Of a stretch of 64,000 nt of DNA, positions 54,598-63,818 are shown in pieces; the first letter of the stretch is position 1; each line of letters begins with the position of its first letter. Made by a program: the position numbers and the translations under genes. The notes beneath the pieces were generated by a model. The model saw nothing but the letters and a program-made list of their open reading frames with translations. It was not told where the DNA came from and ran no database searches. Source of the stretch: Gottschalkia purinilytica (GTDB lineage Bacteria; Bacillota; Clostridia; Tissierellales; Gottschalkiaceae); NCBI RefSeq assembly GCF_001190785.1, contig NZ_LGSS01000001.1, positions 248,001 through 312,000 on the forward strand, read 5' to 3'.

Positions 54598-55422
54598 TTA
54601 GCCAATAATTAATTTCTCTATAGCTTTTGCTACCCCATCGTTATCATTAGTATCTGTTACCATATCAGCTATAGATTTTATGTATTCTTCTCCGTTTCCC
54701 ATAGCAACAGCCATTCCAGCATATTTTAACATAGAAGCATCGTTATAGCTATCTCCTATTGCTATTACTTCTTTACAATCTATCTTAAGTCTTTTACATA
54801 GCTTTTTTAGTGCATTTCCTTTAGATACTCCTAGATTCATAACCTCTATATTATTATGCCATGAGCTAACTACTTCAATATTTTCGTTTCCTGCTAATTC
54901 TTCTCTTATCTTCTCCTTTTTTTCTTCATTATCTTCTATTAATACTATTTTGTAAAAGTTAATATCAGGTTTATTTAGTATCTCTGAATAATTTTTTACT
55001 ACTTCTATATTAATCCTATCATCAGAACATTGTTTTTTATTCCATTCTAAGTACATTAGAGCTGTCTTTGTCATTTCTTTTGCATAATAAGTATTGTTTC
55101 CAAAAAAGTGATAATACGTATTATATTTATTTGCTAACTCTATAGCAAATTTTAAATCTTCTTTACTTAAAAAATCTTCAAATAAGATATCCTTTCCATC
55201 ATGGCTAGATATATATGCTCCATTACAAGATATTATAGGAGTTTGAATCCCAAGCAACTTAGCATAGTATCTACTTGCTGTAAATACTCTTCCAGTAGTA
55301 ATTATAACTTTTACATTCATTTTACTTGCTAACTTTATTGCTTCTCTATTTTTCAGTGAAATTTCATTATTACTGTCTAACATTGTCCCATCCATATCAA
55401 TAGCAATTAGTTTATACTTCAT
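54598..55422 (-). CDS. Cof-type HAD-IIB phosphatase
   Basis: A 274-aa HAD hydrolase. Start MKYKLIAIDMDGTMLDSNNE (55422), placed after AGAGGTG; the longest open frame begins 24 codons earlier, inside the permease gene. Motif I DMDGTMLD, motif II KVIITTGRVFTAS, motif III Lys near SKGNALKKLCKRL and motif IV IGDSYNDASMLKYAGMAVAM are all present, with the C2B cap between II and III. Such enzymes act on sugar phosphates, flavin or pyridoxal phosphate; the substrate is unknown. It lies 16 bases after an ABC permease and may be its operon mate. Confidence 0.9.
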   Translation of the reverse strand: MKYKLIAIDMDGTMLDSNNEISLKNREAIKLASKMNVKVIITTGRVFTASRYYAKLLGIQTPIISCNGAYISSHDGKDILFEDFLSKEDLKFAIELANKYNTYYHFFGNNTYYAKEMTKTALMYLEWNKKQCSDDRINIEVVKNYSEILNKPDINFYKIVLIEDNEEKKEKIREELAGNENIEVVSSWHNNIEVMNLGVSKGNALKKLCKRLKIDCKEVIAIGDSYNDASMLKYAGMAVAMGNGEEYIKSIADMVTDTNDNDGVAKAIEKLIIG

Positions 55423-55438
55423 TTTCATCACCTCTATG

Positions 55439-56497
55439 TTATTTATACATTCTTTTATTTTTTCGAAGAAGGTATATAAAGAACGGTCCTCCAAGTATAG
55501 CTGTAACTATACCTACTGGTATTTCTGTAGGAGATATTATTGTTCTAGCAACAGTATCCGCAAATGATAAAAAAATTCCCCCAGCCAGTATAGAGCACGG
55601 TAATAGGTACTTGTAATTAGCTCCTATTATAAGCCTAATTATATGTGGAACTATTAATCCTACAAATCCAATAGTACCGCTTATAGACACCGATATTGCT
55701 GTTATAAGTGATGATACTATTAAAAGTATTAGCTTTGTTCTCTCCACATCTATTCCAAGCCCTTGAGCTGACTCTTCTCCCATTAACATAATGTTTAAAT
55801 CTCTATAATAAAATAACAATATTAAAAAGCTTATAAGTGCAATTGGTAGAAACGGTATCAATCGATCCCATCCTTTTCCTGCAAAACTACCTAAAGTCCA
55901 ATATATTATCTTATCCATATCCTTAGTTGATATAATCATCATAAAAGATAGCATTGATGTAAGTAGTTGACCTATTGCTACCCCAGAAAGAAGCAACGTA
56001 GTTATAGGAATCTTATTCTTTACTCTAGATATCCAATATACTAAAAAAATCGTTGATAATGCTCCTATAAATGCCCCAATTGAAATAAGTGATATATTAG
56101 AGCTATATCCTGTTACTCCTAAAACTATAAATATTCCAGCTCCAAAAGCAGCTCCTGATGAGATTCCAATTATATAAGGATCTGCCATAGGATTCTTAAA
56201 TAATCCTTGTAGCACTGCTCCTACTCCTGCTAGTGAAGATCCTACCAGCATTGATATTAATACTCTAGGTATTCTAATGTTTAGTATTATGACTTCAGAG
56301 GATTTTGGTATATCGCTAGTATCTATAGATTTATTTATTAAAGGAATTTTCGATAAAATTATTCTAATAGTATCAATAACCCTTATATTAGCTGATCCTA
56401 TTGTTGAAAATACAGCTATACTTAAACAAATTAATATAATTAATATAAATAAAACAAAGATAGGCTTATTATTATCTTTTATTTTATATTTAATCAT
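55439..56497 (-). CDS. FecCD/BtuC-type ABC transporter permease
   Basis: A 352-aa membrane protein with about ten spans, of the family importing vitamin B12, haem or iron-siderophore. Markers: LNIRIPRVLISMLVGSSLAG VGAVLQGLFKNPMADPYIIG, GVAIGQLLTSMLSFMM, YWTLGSFAGKGWDRLIPFLP and GFVGLIVPHIIRLIIGANYK (coupling helix). The matching binding protein gene lies directly upstream (gap 86 bases with a hairpin). No ATP-binding subunit gene is adjacent; the downstream gene is a HAD phosphatase. Confidence 0.92.
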   Translation of the reverse strand: MIKYKIKDNNKPIFVLFILIILICLSIAVFSTIGSANIRVIDTIRIILSKIPLINKSIDTSDIPKSSEVIILNIRIPRVLISMLVGSSLAGVGAVLQGLFKNPMADPYIIGISSGAAFGAGIFIVLGVTGYSSNISLISIGAFIGALSTIFLVYWISRVKNKIPITTLLLSGVAIGQLLTSMLSFMMIISTKDMDKIIYWTLGSFAGKGWDRLIPFLPIALISFLILLFYYRDLNIMLMGEESAQGLGIDVERTKLILLIVSSLITAISVSISGTIGFVGLIVPHIIRLIIGANYKYLLPCSILAGGIFLSFADTVARTIISPTEIPVGIVTAILGGPFFIYLLRKNKRMYK

Positions 56498-56534
56498 TAT
56501 TATCCCTACTTATCTAAATTATTATATATACTAA

Positions 56535-56564
56535 ATTAAGGGTTCAAAGTATTTGAACCCTTAA
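56535..56564 (-). promoter_or_regulatory. Intercistronic hairpin between binding protein and permease
   Basis: TTAAGGGTTCAAA / TTTGAACCCTTAA, 13-bp stem with a 4-base loop. It lacks a T tract and probably protects the binding-protein message, so that the receptor is made in excess over the permease. Confidence 0.72.
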
Positions 56565-56583
56565 CTTTCTACTACGTTAGATT

Positions 56584-57537
56584 TTATTTAAAAAGTTCTG
56601 GATGTAGGCTTTCAGCAACTAATTTTAATCCTTCTGTAATTCTTGGTCCTGCTCTTGAAACAAGATTATCATCAAGAACGTATACTTTATTATTTTTTAT
56701 TGCACTTATACTTTTTAACTGAGCTACAGATTTTAAATCATTCTCACTTCTTCCATGATTAGTTAATATATATACATCTGGATTCTTTTCTATAAGTTTT
56801 TCTACACTATACTGTGGATATTCTCCCTTAGCATCTCTACCAATATTCTCTCCACCAGCTAAAGTTATAAATTCATCTACAAATGATCCTATCCCTGCTG
56901 TTGTAAGAGGTTCATGCCATACTTCATAAAATACTTTAGGCTTATTTTTTATATTTTTAACTTTGTTAACTACTTCATCTTTCTGCTTGTTTATATTATT
57001 AATTATTTTTTTAGCTTGACTCTTAGTATTTGTTGCTATACCAACTCTTTCTAAAGTCTTATTAACATCCTGTATAGACTTTGGGTCTAGAGTTAATACA
57101 GCTATTCCTGCTTCTTTAAGCTTTTTATATGTATCTTCTCCAACTATTCCTGTTTGAATAACTAAATCTGGATTGAGCTCTATAATTTTTTCAATATTTG
57201 GATCTTGAAATCCACCTATTTTTTGCTTTGACTTTGCTTCTTCAGGATAATCACAGTAATCTGTTACACCAACTATCTTATCATCTAATCCTAATGAAAA
57301 CAAAATTTCTGTATGATTAGGTGCTATTGATACTATTCTTTGTGGTTCTTTATCTATACTAACCTTATTTCCAAAGTCATCCTTAATTTTAACAGGATAG
57401 TTTCCTTTACTAGCTTCTGTTTTACCTGCATTCTCTTCTTGATTATTAGTGTTATTATTAGAACAAGCTATTAATAATGATGATACCATTAAAAGTATTA
57501 GAAATAAAATTGATATTCTTTTAAAATTGTTTTTCAT
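56584..57537 (-). CDS. Substrate-binding lipoprotein of a B12/iron-type ABC transporter
   Basis: A 317-aa helical-backbone receptor of the BtuF/FhuD class. Lipoprotein signal MKNNFKRISILFLILLMVSS then LLIAC (lipidated Cys about 25), followed by an Asn-rich linker. Domain marks: RIVSIAPNHTEILFSLGLDD, VGVTDYCDYPEEAKSKQKIG and GFQDPNIEKIIELNPDLVIQ, typical of cobalamin-binding members (the 'TDYCDYP' segment), and VFYEVWHEPLTTAGIGSFVD. It starts at ATG with an AAAGGAG site. The substrate is probably cobalamin, but no B12 riboswitch is seen upstream. Confidence 0.9.
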   Translation of the reverse strand: MKNNFKRISILFLILLMVSSLLIACSNNNTNNQEENAGKTEASKGNYPVKIKDDFGNKVSIDKEPQRIVSIAPNHTEILFSLGLDDKIVGVTDYCDYPEEAKSKQKIGGFQDPNIEKIIELNPDLVIQTGIVGEDTYKKLKEAGIAVLTLDPKSIQDVNKTLERVGIATNTKSQAKKIINNINKQKDEVVNKVKNIKNKPKVFYEVWHEPLTTAGIGSFVDEFITLAGGENIGRDAKGEYPQYSVEKLIEKNPDVYILTNHGRSENDLKSVAQLKSISAIKNNKVYVLDDNLVSRAGPRITEGLKLVAESLHPELFK

Positions 57538-57619
57538 GTTTTTCTCCTTTCGTGTATTAAATAAGTATTTTTTATAAATTAGTTTATACCTAAATAACCT
57601 AATTAATAATCATTATAAA

Positions 57620-58945
57620 CTATTCCAGCGACAAACTCATTTTTGACTTAATATTTATATTTTCTTTTGATATAGTACCCTTATCTTTATCACCTTTAAA
57701 CAGTATTATATTTCCTTCTCCATTTTTAATTGAATTAAAACTTATATTTGCCTTATCATCTTTTATTCTTATCATTATCCAATATACATTTTCATCTATT
57801 CTTCTAATTACTACTTTTTCAGATTTAAAGTTTTCATGTTCTGTAGCTATTATATAATCGTCACTATGTTTTATTTCTACTTTCGATATATTTATTAAAA
57901 TCATACTATATATAGTATTATAACTCATATACTCCAAAATATCTGTAGTTTCAGGAATAGAAGTATTTAATATATCAGATAATGGATATTTACAATCATA
58001 TAGTATATCTGTATGAGAACTGTTTATGTATATCTTTTTTCCATAAAAATTCGCACTATCACATGTTACAGTTCCATCTCCTAGGGTGGTTTTTATTGCA
58101 TAAATAGGCTTTCCATCTTTCCACTTTTCTCTATTCTGTTTTGGTTCTCTTATACATATATGAGTATCAGTCTCTACCCCAGTTCCTATAATTATATAAT
58201 TTTTAATCCCTTTATTTTTAAATGTTCCTTTTCCTTTATTTAAACTATTTAAAAATTCATTTTTTTCTGCCATTTCATATATATCCACATATTTTTTATT
58301 TTTCTCCTTGTCTTCAATAAATAGATAATCTCCGTATTCATATGTAGGTAACAACTCCTTAACTGAAGGAACCATTTTTCTAATTAGTTTTATATCACTT
58401 TTCTCTCTATTTTTTAATTTAAATATAAATAGAAAGCCTAGTTTTAATAATTTATAAAAAATATTTCTTTCTACATCTTCATATGGTAAATGTCCTCCAC
58501 TCCAGAAATAATATGCATTTACAGATCCATAATTAGGTGTAGCTATCATTATAAACTTATTTATATCTTTTTTATAATTATCACTTTGAATATAATATCT
58601 AGTTACTATACCCCCCATACTGTGACTTATAATATTAACCTTATTTTTTCTTGTTACTTTTTTAGCTTTTTCTATCATTGGTATAAGATAGTTTTCTGCA
58701 GAATATGCATTAGATTCTCTCCAATTATAATAAGCAATAAATAAATTCTCTTCTTCCTTATATCCCATCCTTTCTAACATATTAATCATAGGTCTATAAA
58801 CAAATTCAGATAATCCGAAATCATATCCTCCTGTGCCTGGTAATATACTTTCCCCTAAAGAACCCATTATGCCAGGAATAAATACTATAGGCGTATCATC
58901 CTTTTTTAATAACAACCTCTTAATAAATCCCATGTACATATTCAC
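57620..58945 (-). CDS. Lipase/acyltransferase-like alpha/beta hydrolase
   Basis: A 441-aa protein resembling lecithin:cholesterol acyltransferase-like or class-2-lipase-like hydrolases. N-terminal VVFIPGIMGSLGESILPGTG (oxyanion region) and NIISHSMGGIVTRYYIQSDN (nucleophile Ser about residue 109, pattern SHSMGG) are clear; a lid-like segment follows; TTLGDGTVTCDSANFYGKKI and NSSHTDILYDCKYP (candidate His) lie near residues 290-325. The last 110 residues are beta-rich (SDDYIIATEHENFKSEKVVI) and may be a separate domain. No signal peptide. Single gene with AGGAGTGAAT site. Confidence 0.82.
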   Translation of the reverse strand: MNMYMGFIKRLLLKKDDTPIVFIPGIMGSLGESILPGTGGYDFGLSEFVYRPMINMLERMGYKEEENLFIAYYNWRESNAYSAENYLIPMIEKAKKVTRKNKVNIISHSMGGIVTRYYIQSDNYKKDINKFIMIATPNYGSVNAYYFWSGGHLPYEDVERNIFYKLLKLGFLFIFKLKNREKSDIKLIRKMVPSVKELLPTYEYGDYLFIEDKEKNKKYVDIYEMAEKNEFLNSLNKGKGTFKNKGIKNYIIIGTGVETDTHICIREPKQNREKWKDGKPIYAIKTTLGDGTVTCDSANFYGKKIYINSSHTDILYDCKYPLSDILNTSIPETTDILEYMSYNTIYSMILINISKVEIKHSDDYIIATEHENFKSEKVVIRRIDENVYWIMIRIKDDKANISFNSIKNGEGNIILFKGDKDKGTISKENINIKSKMSLSLE

Positions 58946-59003
58946 TCCTAAAAAGACTTTTTATAATTCATATGCTAATAATTACTATAAAATTTCATAA
59001 AAA

Positions 59004-59069
59004 AACTTAACTAAAACTAGAATTTAATTATATTATTAAGCCTTCATTATAAATTCTAATTAGTTAAGT
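59004..59069 (-). terminator. Terminator of the VanW-like gene
   Basis: On the minus strand ACTTAACTA-ATT-AGAATTTATA pairs with TAAATTCT-AGTTT-TAGTTAAGT and is followed by TTTTTTTATG. Confidence 0.78.
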
Positions 59070-59098
59070 CTACTATTTTAAAACTCTTTTATTTTTTA

Positions 59099-60433
59099 TT
59101 ATTTTGATCCTTTTCTTATTATCTGTTTTTTTGGCTTGTAGTAATCTTTGTGTAAAAGACCTTTCTCTACTACAGCTCCATTTTCATATGTTACTTTATA
59201 AGTATTTACTCTATATCCAACTCTTCCTTTTTGTGATACAACACTTTGACCTGGTTTTAGGGATTTATCTATTATTGTTTCAACTGTTGGTTTAACCCTT
59301 TCTACTATTTCACTTTCCATTTTTATAACTCTATTTGGATTCTTCTCTTTACCAAATAGTTTTATTAAAAGCTGATTACCCATTACATCTGCCTTTATAT
59401 ATATTGGCCAATCGAATGTATTTTTAAATTTTAGATCTAAATAATCATAAGCTACAGTAGCATCCTGACCATGCGGAACATATCCTACTGGTAAAGCATG
59501 ATGGGTTCTTGCAACTATCTGTGTATTTGATAGTACTGCCGCATTATAAAGAGTACTAGATACTTGGCATACTCCTCCACCTTCTCCTGGAACAAACTCA
59601 CCATTAACTATTATCGTTGCGTCCTTATACCCTGCACTTTTACTCCTAGGGCCTGTGGTTTTATTAAAAGAAAATACTTCTCCAGGCATTATAGTTTTTC
59701 CATCTATCTTACTAGATACAAGTCTTATGTTATGAACTCTATTTGCATCATTTGTTCCAAATGTAGTTGAAAATGATCCTATTTCCGTTTTTATTTGGCT
59801 TAAAGTTTCTTTAGTTACTGTAGGCTTAACTTCATTAACAGGTATTTTAATAAAATCTTCATTTTCTATTTTGTCTATAATTTCACTTTTAAGTTTCTTT
59901 TCATCAACTTCTAATCCTGATTCTTCAGGCGTTATTGTAAACTGACCATTGGAATATTGAATTTTGGCTTCTTTTTTATCTTTATTTACATCTTTTTTTA
60001 TTGATGATATCAGATCATTTATTTTATTTTCATCTTTTACAATATCCATAGATATGTTTTTACCATTAAAGCTAACACTTATAATATCCCTTAGTCTCTT
60101 TACTATATTTCCTTTTCTTCCTATATCAAAAGCTTCTTTAACTCCTTTAGAATAATCATATGTTATACCCAAGTCCTTATATTTTACATCTTTTTTATAA
60201 CTGTCATGTTGTAACAACACTTGTTTACTTTTTACGGCTTTATCTAGCTGTTCTTTTAAACGAGTCTCTGCATCTATAGTATTTAAAGTGCCTACAGATA
60301 CTCCATTTACAGTAACACCATTGTATATTGTTTTTTTACTTAAAATACTATAAGAAAAAATTCCAATAGTAATTATAAGTAAGATAAAAAATATTAGTAT
60401 AATTTTTTTAATTGTACTACTGTTAATCTCCAT
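59099..60433 (-). CDS. VanW family protein with G5 domain
   Basis: A 444-aa envelope protein. Start MEINSSTIKKIILIFFILLI (60433), after TTGGAGGAG; the first 30 residues form a signal anchor. A peptidoglycan-binding-like domain (about 40-230; YNGVTVNGVSVGTLNTIDAE then repeats up to ITPEESGLEVDEKKLKSEII) precedes the VanW domain (about 240-370: FSFNKTTGPRSKSAGYKDAT, GEFVPGEGGGVCQVSSTLYN, ARTHHALPVGYVPHGQDATV) and a C-terminal G5-like domain (SLKPGQSVVSQKGRVGYRVN). Relatives are YoaR-like cell-wall proteins of spore formers; an antibiotic-resistance role is not implied. Single gene. Confidence 0.9.
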   Translation of the reverse strand: MEINSSTIKKIILIFFILLIITIGIFSYSILSKKTIYNGVTVNGVSVGTLNTIDAETRLKEQLDKAVKSKQVLLQHDSYKKDVKYKDLGITYDYSKGVKEAFDIGRKGNIVKRLRDIISVSFNGKNISMDIVKDENKINDLISSIKKDVNKDKKEAKIQYSNGQFTITPEESGLEVDEKKLKSEIIDKIENEDFIKIPVNEVKPTVTKETLSQIKTEIGSFSTTFGTNDANRVHNIRLVSSKIDGKTIMPGEVFSFNKTTGPRSKSAGYKDATIIVNGEFVPGEGGGVCQVSSTLYNAAVLSNTQIVARTHHALPVGYVPHGQDATVAYDYLDLKFKNTFDWPIYIKADVMGNQLLIKLFGKEKNPNRVIKMESEIVERVKPTVETIIDKSLKPGQSVVSQKGRVGYRVNTYKVTYENGAVVEKGLLHKDYYKPKKQIIRKGSK

Positions 60434-60610
60434 TTTCTCCTCCAAATTTATTAAGATTTTATTATAATATGTTATTAAACCATATATTGATATAAATATA
60501 CTTTATGAATTTATCAATATATAAGTTATATATAATAAATATATAAATTTTGCACCTCAATAAATGTAGGAGATCTCTTCATCTATAAAATAATTTTTTA
60601 AATAAGTCCT

Positions 60611-62620
60611 TTACTTCTCCCAGTATATTTCAATATTGTCCCCTTCATTTAAAGGTTGTAGGTATTCAGCTCTTAATCCATTTAATCTAAGTACCAAACT
60701 TCCTTTTGGTTTAGATAAGTCAAAATTTATATATTTGAATATATCTATAAAATTCAATCTATTTTTTTTATAAGATATAGTTATCTTTTCTCCATTAACA
60801 TTTAATGATATAGTTTTTTCTTTTGATTTATTGTTTCTTTCTTTTTCTCGTTGATTTGAACCTTTATCTATTTTTTCATAAAATATCTTATCATCTTTAT
60901 TCAATATGTAACTCGAGTTTATTTTAATGTTATCTTTATAGCAAATATATTTATTTATATCTAAGTTTAATTTATTAAATAAATCTTCTAAAGTTATTAT
61001 TTGTTCTACTTTAACTTGATCATTGTCTCTTATTAAATAATTTCCGTCAACTAATCTATTATTAACTATTACTTTTTCAATAAAATTATATTCTTTTTCA
61101 TTAACATATAGTTTTTTATCCATATCTACAACGTCTCTTATTCTTATTTTAGGCTTACTTCCTTTTATAGCATCTTCTATTTTCACTATATCTCTGTTTT
61201 TTAGTTCATACTCTAAATCTTTTATTTCTCCATTAACATATATTTTAGCAGGATCTCCTATTTCACCTATGGATACTTTTCTTTCATCGTTAAAATAGTA
61301 TATCAGTTCTTCACCTCTTTTTGCTATAAGTTTTCTCGGATTGTAACCAATTAGTAACAATGCATCCATAACTCTATAACTATTTGTATTAAACATTTTT
61401 AATTTTTCATTATTTACTGTAACCTCTATGAAGTTATCATAATTGTCACCCATAGATATTGTAGCTATTCCAATAGGAGTTATTGCATTTGATCCTTTTA
61501 TATTATCTGTTATACCTTCTACATTTTCTATTATACTTGTATCCCTTACTACGACTCTTTCTTTTTGAAGCTCTAGGAACTCAGCTATATAATCATCCAA
61601 CCTAGGAATTTGACTACCTCCACCTATAAGAAATATAGCGCTAGGAGACTTTTCATTAAGTTCTAATATTTTCTCCGATATTTCTTTTGCAAGCAATCTT
61701 ATTGTATCATCAATTTTATTTAATATCTCTTCTGTAGTCATTTCATATTTTATACCCACTATATCTTCAAATTCATGAATATCTTTTATATTTAATTCGA
61801 TTTTTAGCTTTTCTGCCACATCATAGTCTAGCAAGAATACCTTTGAAATTTTTTCTGTTATTTCATCACCTGCTATTGAAGCCATTGCATACGCACATAT
61901 GCTTCCATCTCTAGTTATAGCAATATCTGAAGTTCCAGCACCTATATCTACTAAAGCTAAATTTAATAATCTTAAATTCTTTTTTATAGCCACATTTATG
62001 GCTGCCATAGGCTCTAAAGTCATGTTCTTAACCTCTAATCCAACTCTATCCATAACTGTATGTAAGCTATTTACAACAGTGTATGGCAAAAAAGTTGCTA
62101 ATACATCTATAGTTATATTACTTCCTCTATGGCCTTCTAAGTTTTCTATAAGAACATCATCTAAATAATAATTTACTACTGTATATCCTACGCAATAATA
62201 CCTTACTCTTTGATCCTGCTTTTCCAAATCTTTATCTAGCTTTTCTTGTGTATCTTGTATAGCTTCCATCTCTGCACTTCTTATAGTTCTTATATCAATC
62301 TCTCTAGTTATATCTACATCTATAGTTGTAGAAGTTCTACAAGTTTCTAACGATCTACCTGCAGCTGCTATACATACCTTATTGAGAGTAGTACCTACTT
62401 TGCTTTCCAAGCTTTCTTTTACTCTTCTTACAACATTCGTAACACTATTTATATCATGTATTTGTCCATCATACATGGCTCTTTTTTCATGCTCAATTAT
62501 ATCACTAGCTATTATTCTAAAATTCTCATTCTCTTTTACTCCAACAATACCTATTATCGTTCTAGTTCCTATATCCAAAGAAAATATTAATTCATTATTA
62601 ACATTTGAATTCTCAATCAT
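60611..62620 (-). CDS. FtsA-like cell division ATPase with extended C-terminus
   Basis: A 669-aa actin-like protein. Start MIENSNVNNELIFSLDIGTR (62620) after AAAGGTGAT. The phosphate-1 loop is SLDIGTRTIIGIVG, followed by a SHS2-like insert (IDVDITREIDIRTIRSAEME), LEPMAAINVAIKKNLRLLNL, ALVDIGAGTSDIAITRDGSI (phosphate 2), and IFLIGGGSQIPRLDDYIAEF (adenosine). These match the FtsA/PilM class, about 400 residues. The last ~270 residues are extra: repeated units of the form 'VNG....L..GD.I.I' (KIYVNGEIKDLEYELKNRDI; VIVNNRLVDGNYLIRDNDQV; LRLNGLRAEYLQPLNEGDNI). No ftsZ is adjacent. Function beyond a membrane-linked actin-like role is unknown. Confidence 0.82.
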   Translation of the reverse strand: MIENSNVNNELIFSLDIGTRTIIGIVGVKENENFRIIASDIIEHEKRAMYDGQIHDINSVTNVVRRVKESLESKVGTTLNKVCIAAAGRSLETCRTSTTIDVDITREIDIRTIRSAEMEAIQDTQEKLDKDLEKQDQRVRYYCVGYTVVNYYLDDVLIENLEGHRGSNITIDVLATFLPYTVVNSLHTVMDRVGLEVKNMTLEPMAAINVAIKKNLRLLNLALVDIGAGTSDIAITRDGSICAYAMASIAGDEITEKISKVFLLDYDVAEKLKIELNIKDIHEFEDIVGIKYEMTTEEILNKIDDTIRLLAKEISEKILELNEKSPSAIFLIGGGSQIPRLDDYIAEFLELQKERVVVRDTSIIENVEGITDNIKGSNAITPIGIATISMGDNYDNFIEVTVNNEKLKMFNTNSYRVMDALLLIGYNPRKLIAKRGEELIYYFNDERKVSIGEIGDPAKIYVNGEIKDLEYELKNRDIVKIEDAIKGSKPKIRIRDVVDMDKKLYVNEKEYNFIEKVIVNNRLVDGNYLIRDNDQVKVEQIITLEDLFNKLNLDINKYICYKDNIKINSSYILNKDDKIFYEKIDKGSNQREKERNNKSKEKTISLNVNGEKITISYKKNRLNFIDIFKYINFDLSKPKGSLVLRLNGLRAEYLQPLNEGDNIEIYWEK

Positions 62621-62779
62621 ACCTGTATCACCTTTCAAAATATAGTAATACAGATTATATTCTTCAAGAATGTGAAAATTTCCTCTTTATATGACAAAAT
62701 TCAATATATAATAGTTCAATATATATAGTTCTTATATATAATTATATGTTCATATATCTTAGAATTTACTATAAACAAA

Positions 62780-62816
62780 AAATCCTACTAGCATATATTA
62801 CTTCTCAGTAGGATTG
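62780..62816 (-). terminator. Terminator of nth
   Basis: AATCCTACT ... AGTAGGATT stem followed on the minus strand by TTTTTTGTT, about 30 bases after the nth stop. Confidence 0.87.
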
Positions 62817-62844
62817 TTAACTTTATATTTTATTAGTAATTTAA

Positions 62845-63495
62845 TTAACTACCTGTTGCTTTTTTATAATAACGACAGTAATCTGTTAATGGACATAGAT
62901 GACATTGAGGATTTCTTGCTTTACATATTCTTCTACCATGAAATATTAGCAAATGATGGGCTCTAGACCACTCTTCTTCATCTATATTTTTCATCAAATC
63001 TTTCTCTGTATCGTCTACATTATCACTATCTGCAAGTCCAATTCTATTTGATACCCTAAAAACATGTGTATCCACTGCTATAGCATTTTTACCAAAAGCA
63101 TTGCTAATAACAACATTAGCAGTTTTTCTTCCTACCCCTGGTAACTTTACAAGCTCTTCTCTTGTATCTGGTACAGTAGAGTTATAATTATTAACTAGCA
63201 TATCACAAGCTCTAAGTATATTTTTACTTTTATTTCTATAAAATCCTGTACTTTTTATTAGATCACTAAGTTCTTCTTCACTTAACGTTAAAAAAGCTTC
63301 TGGAGTATTATATTTCTTAAAAAGTTCTTTTGTAACAATATTTACTCTTTTATCTGTACATTGAGCAGACAATACAGTTGCTATTAAGAGTTCAAAAGGC
63401 GTACTGAAATTAAGCTCACAAGTAGCATCTGGATAAGTCTCTTCTAGTATTTCCAATACTTTATTTATTTCTTTCTTTTCAAGTACTTTCTTCAC
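62845..63495 (-). CDS. nth: Endonuclease III
   Basis: A 216-aa DNA glycosylase/AP lyase removing oxidised pyrimidines. The helix-hairpin-helix is ELVKLPGVGRKTANVVISNA, with the catalytic Lys at GRKTANV and Asp in AVDTHVFRVSNRIGLADSDN. The iron-sulfur loop CKARNPQCHLCPLTDYC has C-x6-C-x2-C-x5-C. N-terminal LIATVLSAQCTDKRVNIVTK fits the family. It lies 36 bases downstream of the DUF503 gene on the same strand and is likely in its operon. An AAAGGTGATG site sets the start. Confidence 0.97.
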   Translation of the reverse strand: MKKVLEKKEINKVLEILEETYPDATCELNFSTPFELLIATVLSAQCTDKRVNIVTKELFKKYNTPEAFLTLSEEELSDLIKSTGFYRNKSKNILRACDMLVNNYNSTVPDTREELVKLPGVGRKTANVVISNAFGKNAIAVDTHVFRVSNRIGLADSDNVDDTEKDLMKNIDEEEWSRAHHLLIFHGRRICKARNPQCHLCPLTDYCRYYKKATGS

Positions 63496-63531
63496 TTCAT
63501 CACCTTTTCTATATAATGTTTTTTAATTAAT

Positions 63532-63813
63532 CTATAATATTTCTATTTCATGATATATAACTTCTACCCTTCCATCTCCTTCTATAAACTTTAAAACAGT
63601 TGAAATTATTTGATTAGCATGTGTAGTGTCATTAGTAACACAAGAAAATCCTATAACAGAATTTTTCCAAGTATCATTAAGATCTATCTCAGCTATAGAA
63701 ATATTAAACCTTGACCTGACTTTACCTATTATGCTCTTTATAACTTGTCTTTTATCCTTTAAAGAGTTAGCCTCATATATCCTAAGTTCTAATGTGCATG
63801 CCCCTATAATCAT
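63532..63813 (-). CDS. DUF503 family protein (YlxP-like)
   Basis: A 93-aa protein resembling DUF503/YlxP, small ferredoxin-like-fold proteins. The ATG at 63813 (MIIGACTLELRIYEANSLKD) is preferred; a GTG three codons upstream overlaps the stop of the preceding gene, but AGAGGTG lies five bases before the ATG. The family pattern KDKRQVIKSIIGKVRSRFNI then SIAEIDLNDTWKNSVIGFSC and VTNDTTHANQIISTVLKFIE is complete. YlxP-like genes are often near ribosome or translation factors; here it precedes nth. Molecular function is unknown. Confidence 0.88.
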   Translation of the reverse strand: MIIGACTLELRIYEANSLKDKRQVIKSIIGKVRSRFNISIAEIDLNDTWKNSVIGFSCVTNDTTHANQIISTVLKFIEGDGRVEVIYHEIEIL

Positions 63814-63818
63814 GTTAT

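Noticed and set aside
57538-57619. Cobalamin riboswitch for the B12-type transporter
   Set aside because: The gap is only about 80 bases and lacks the B12-box pattern.
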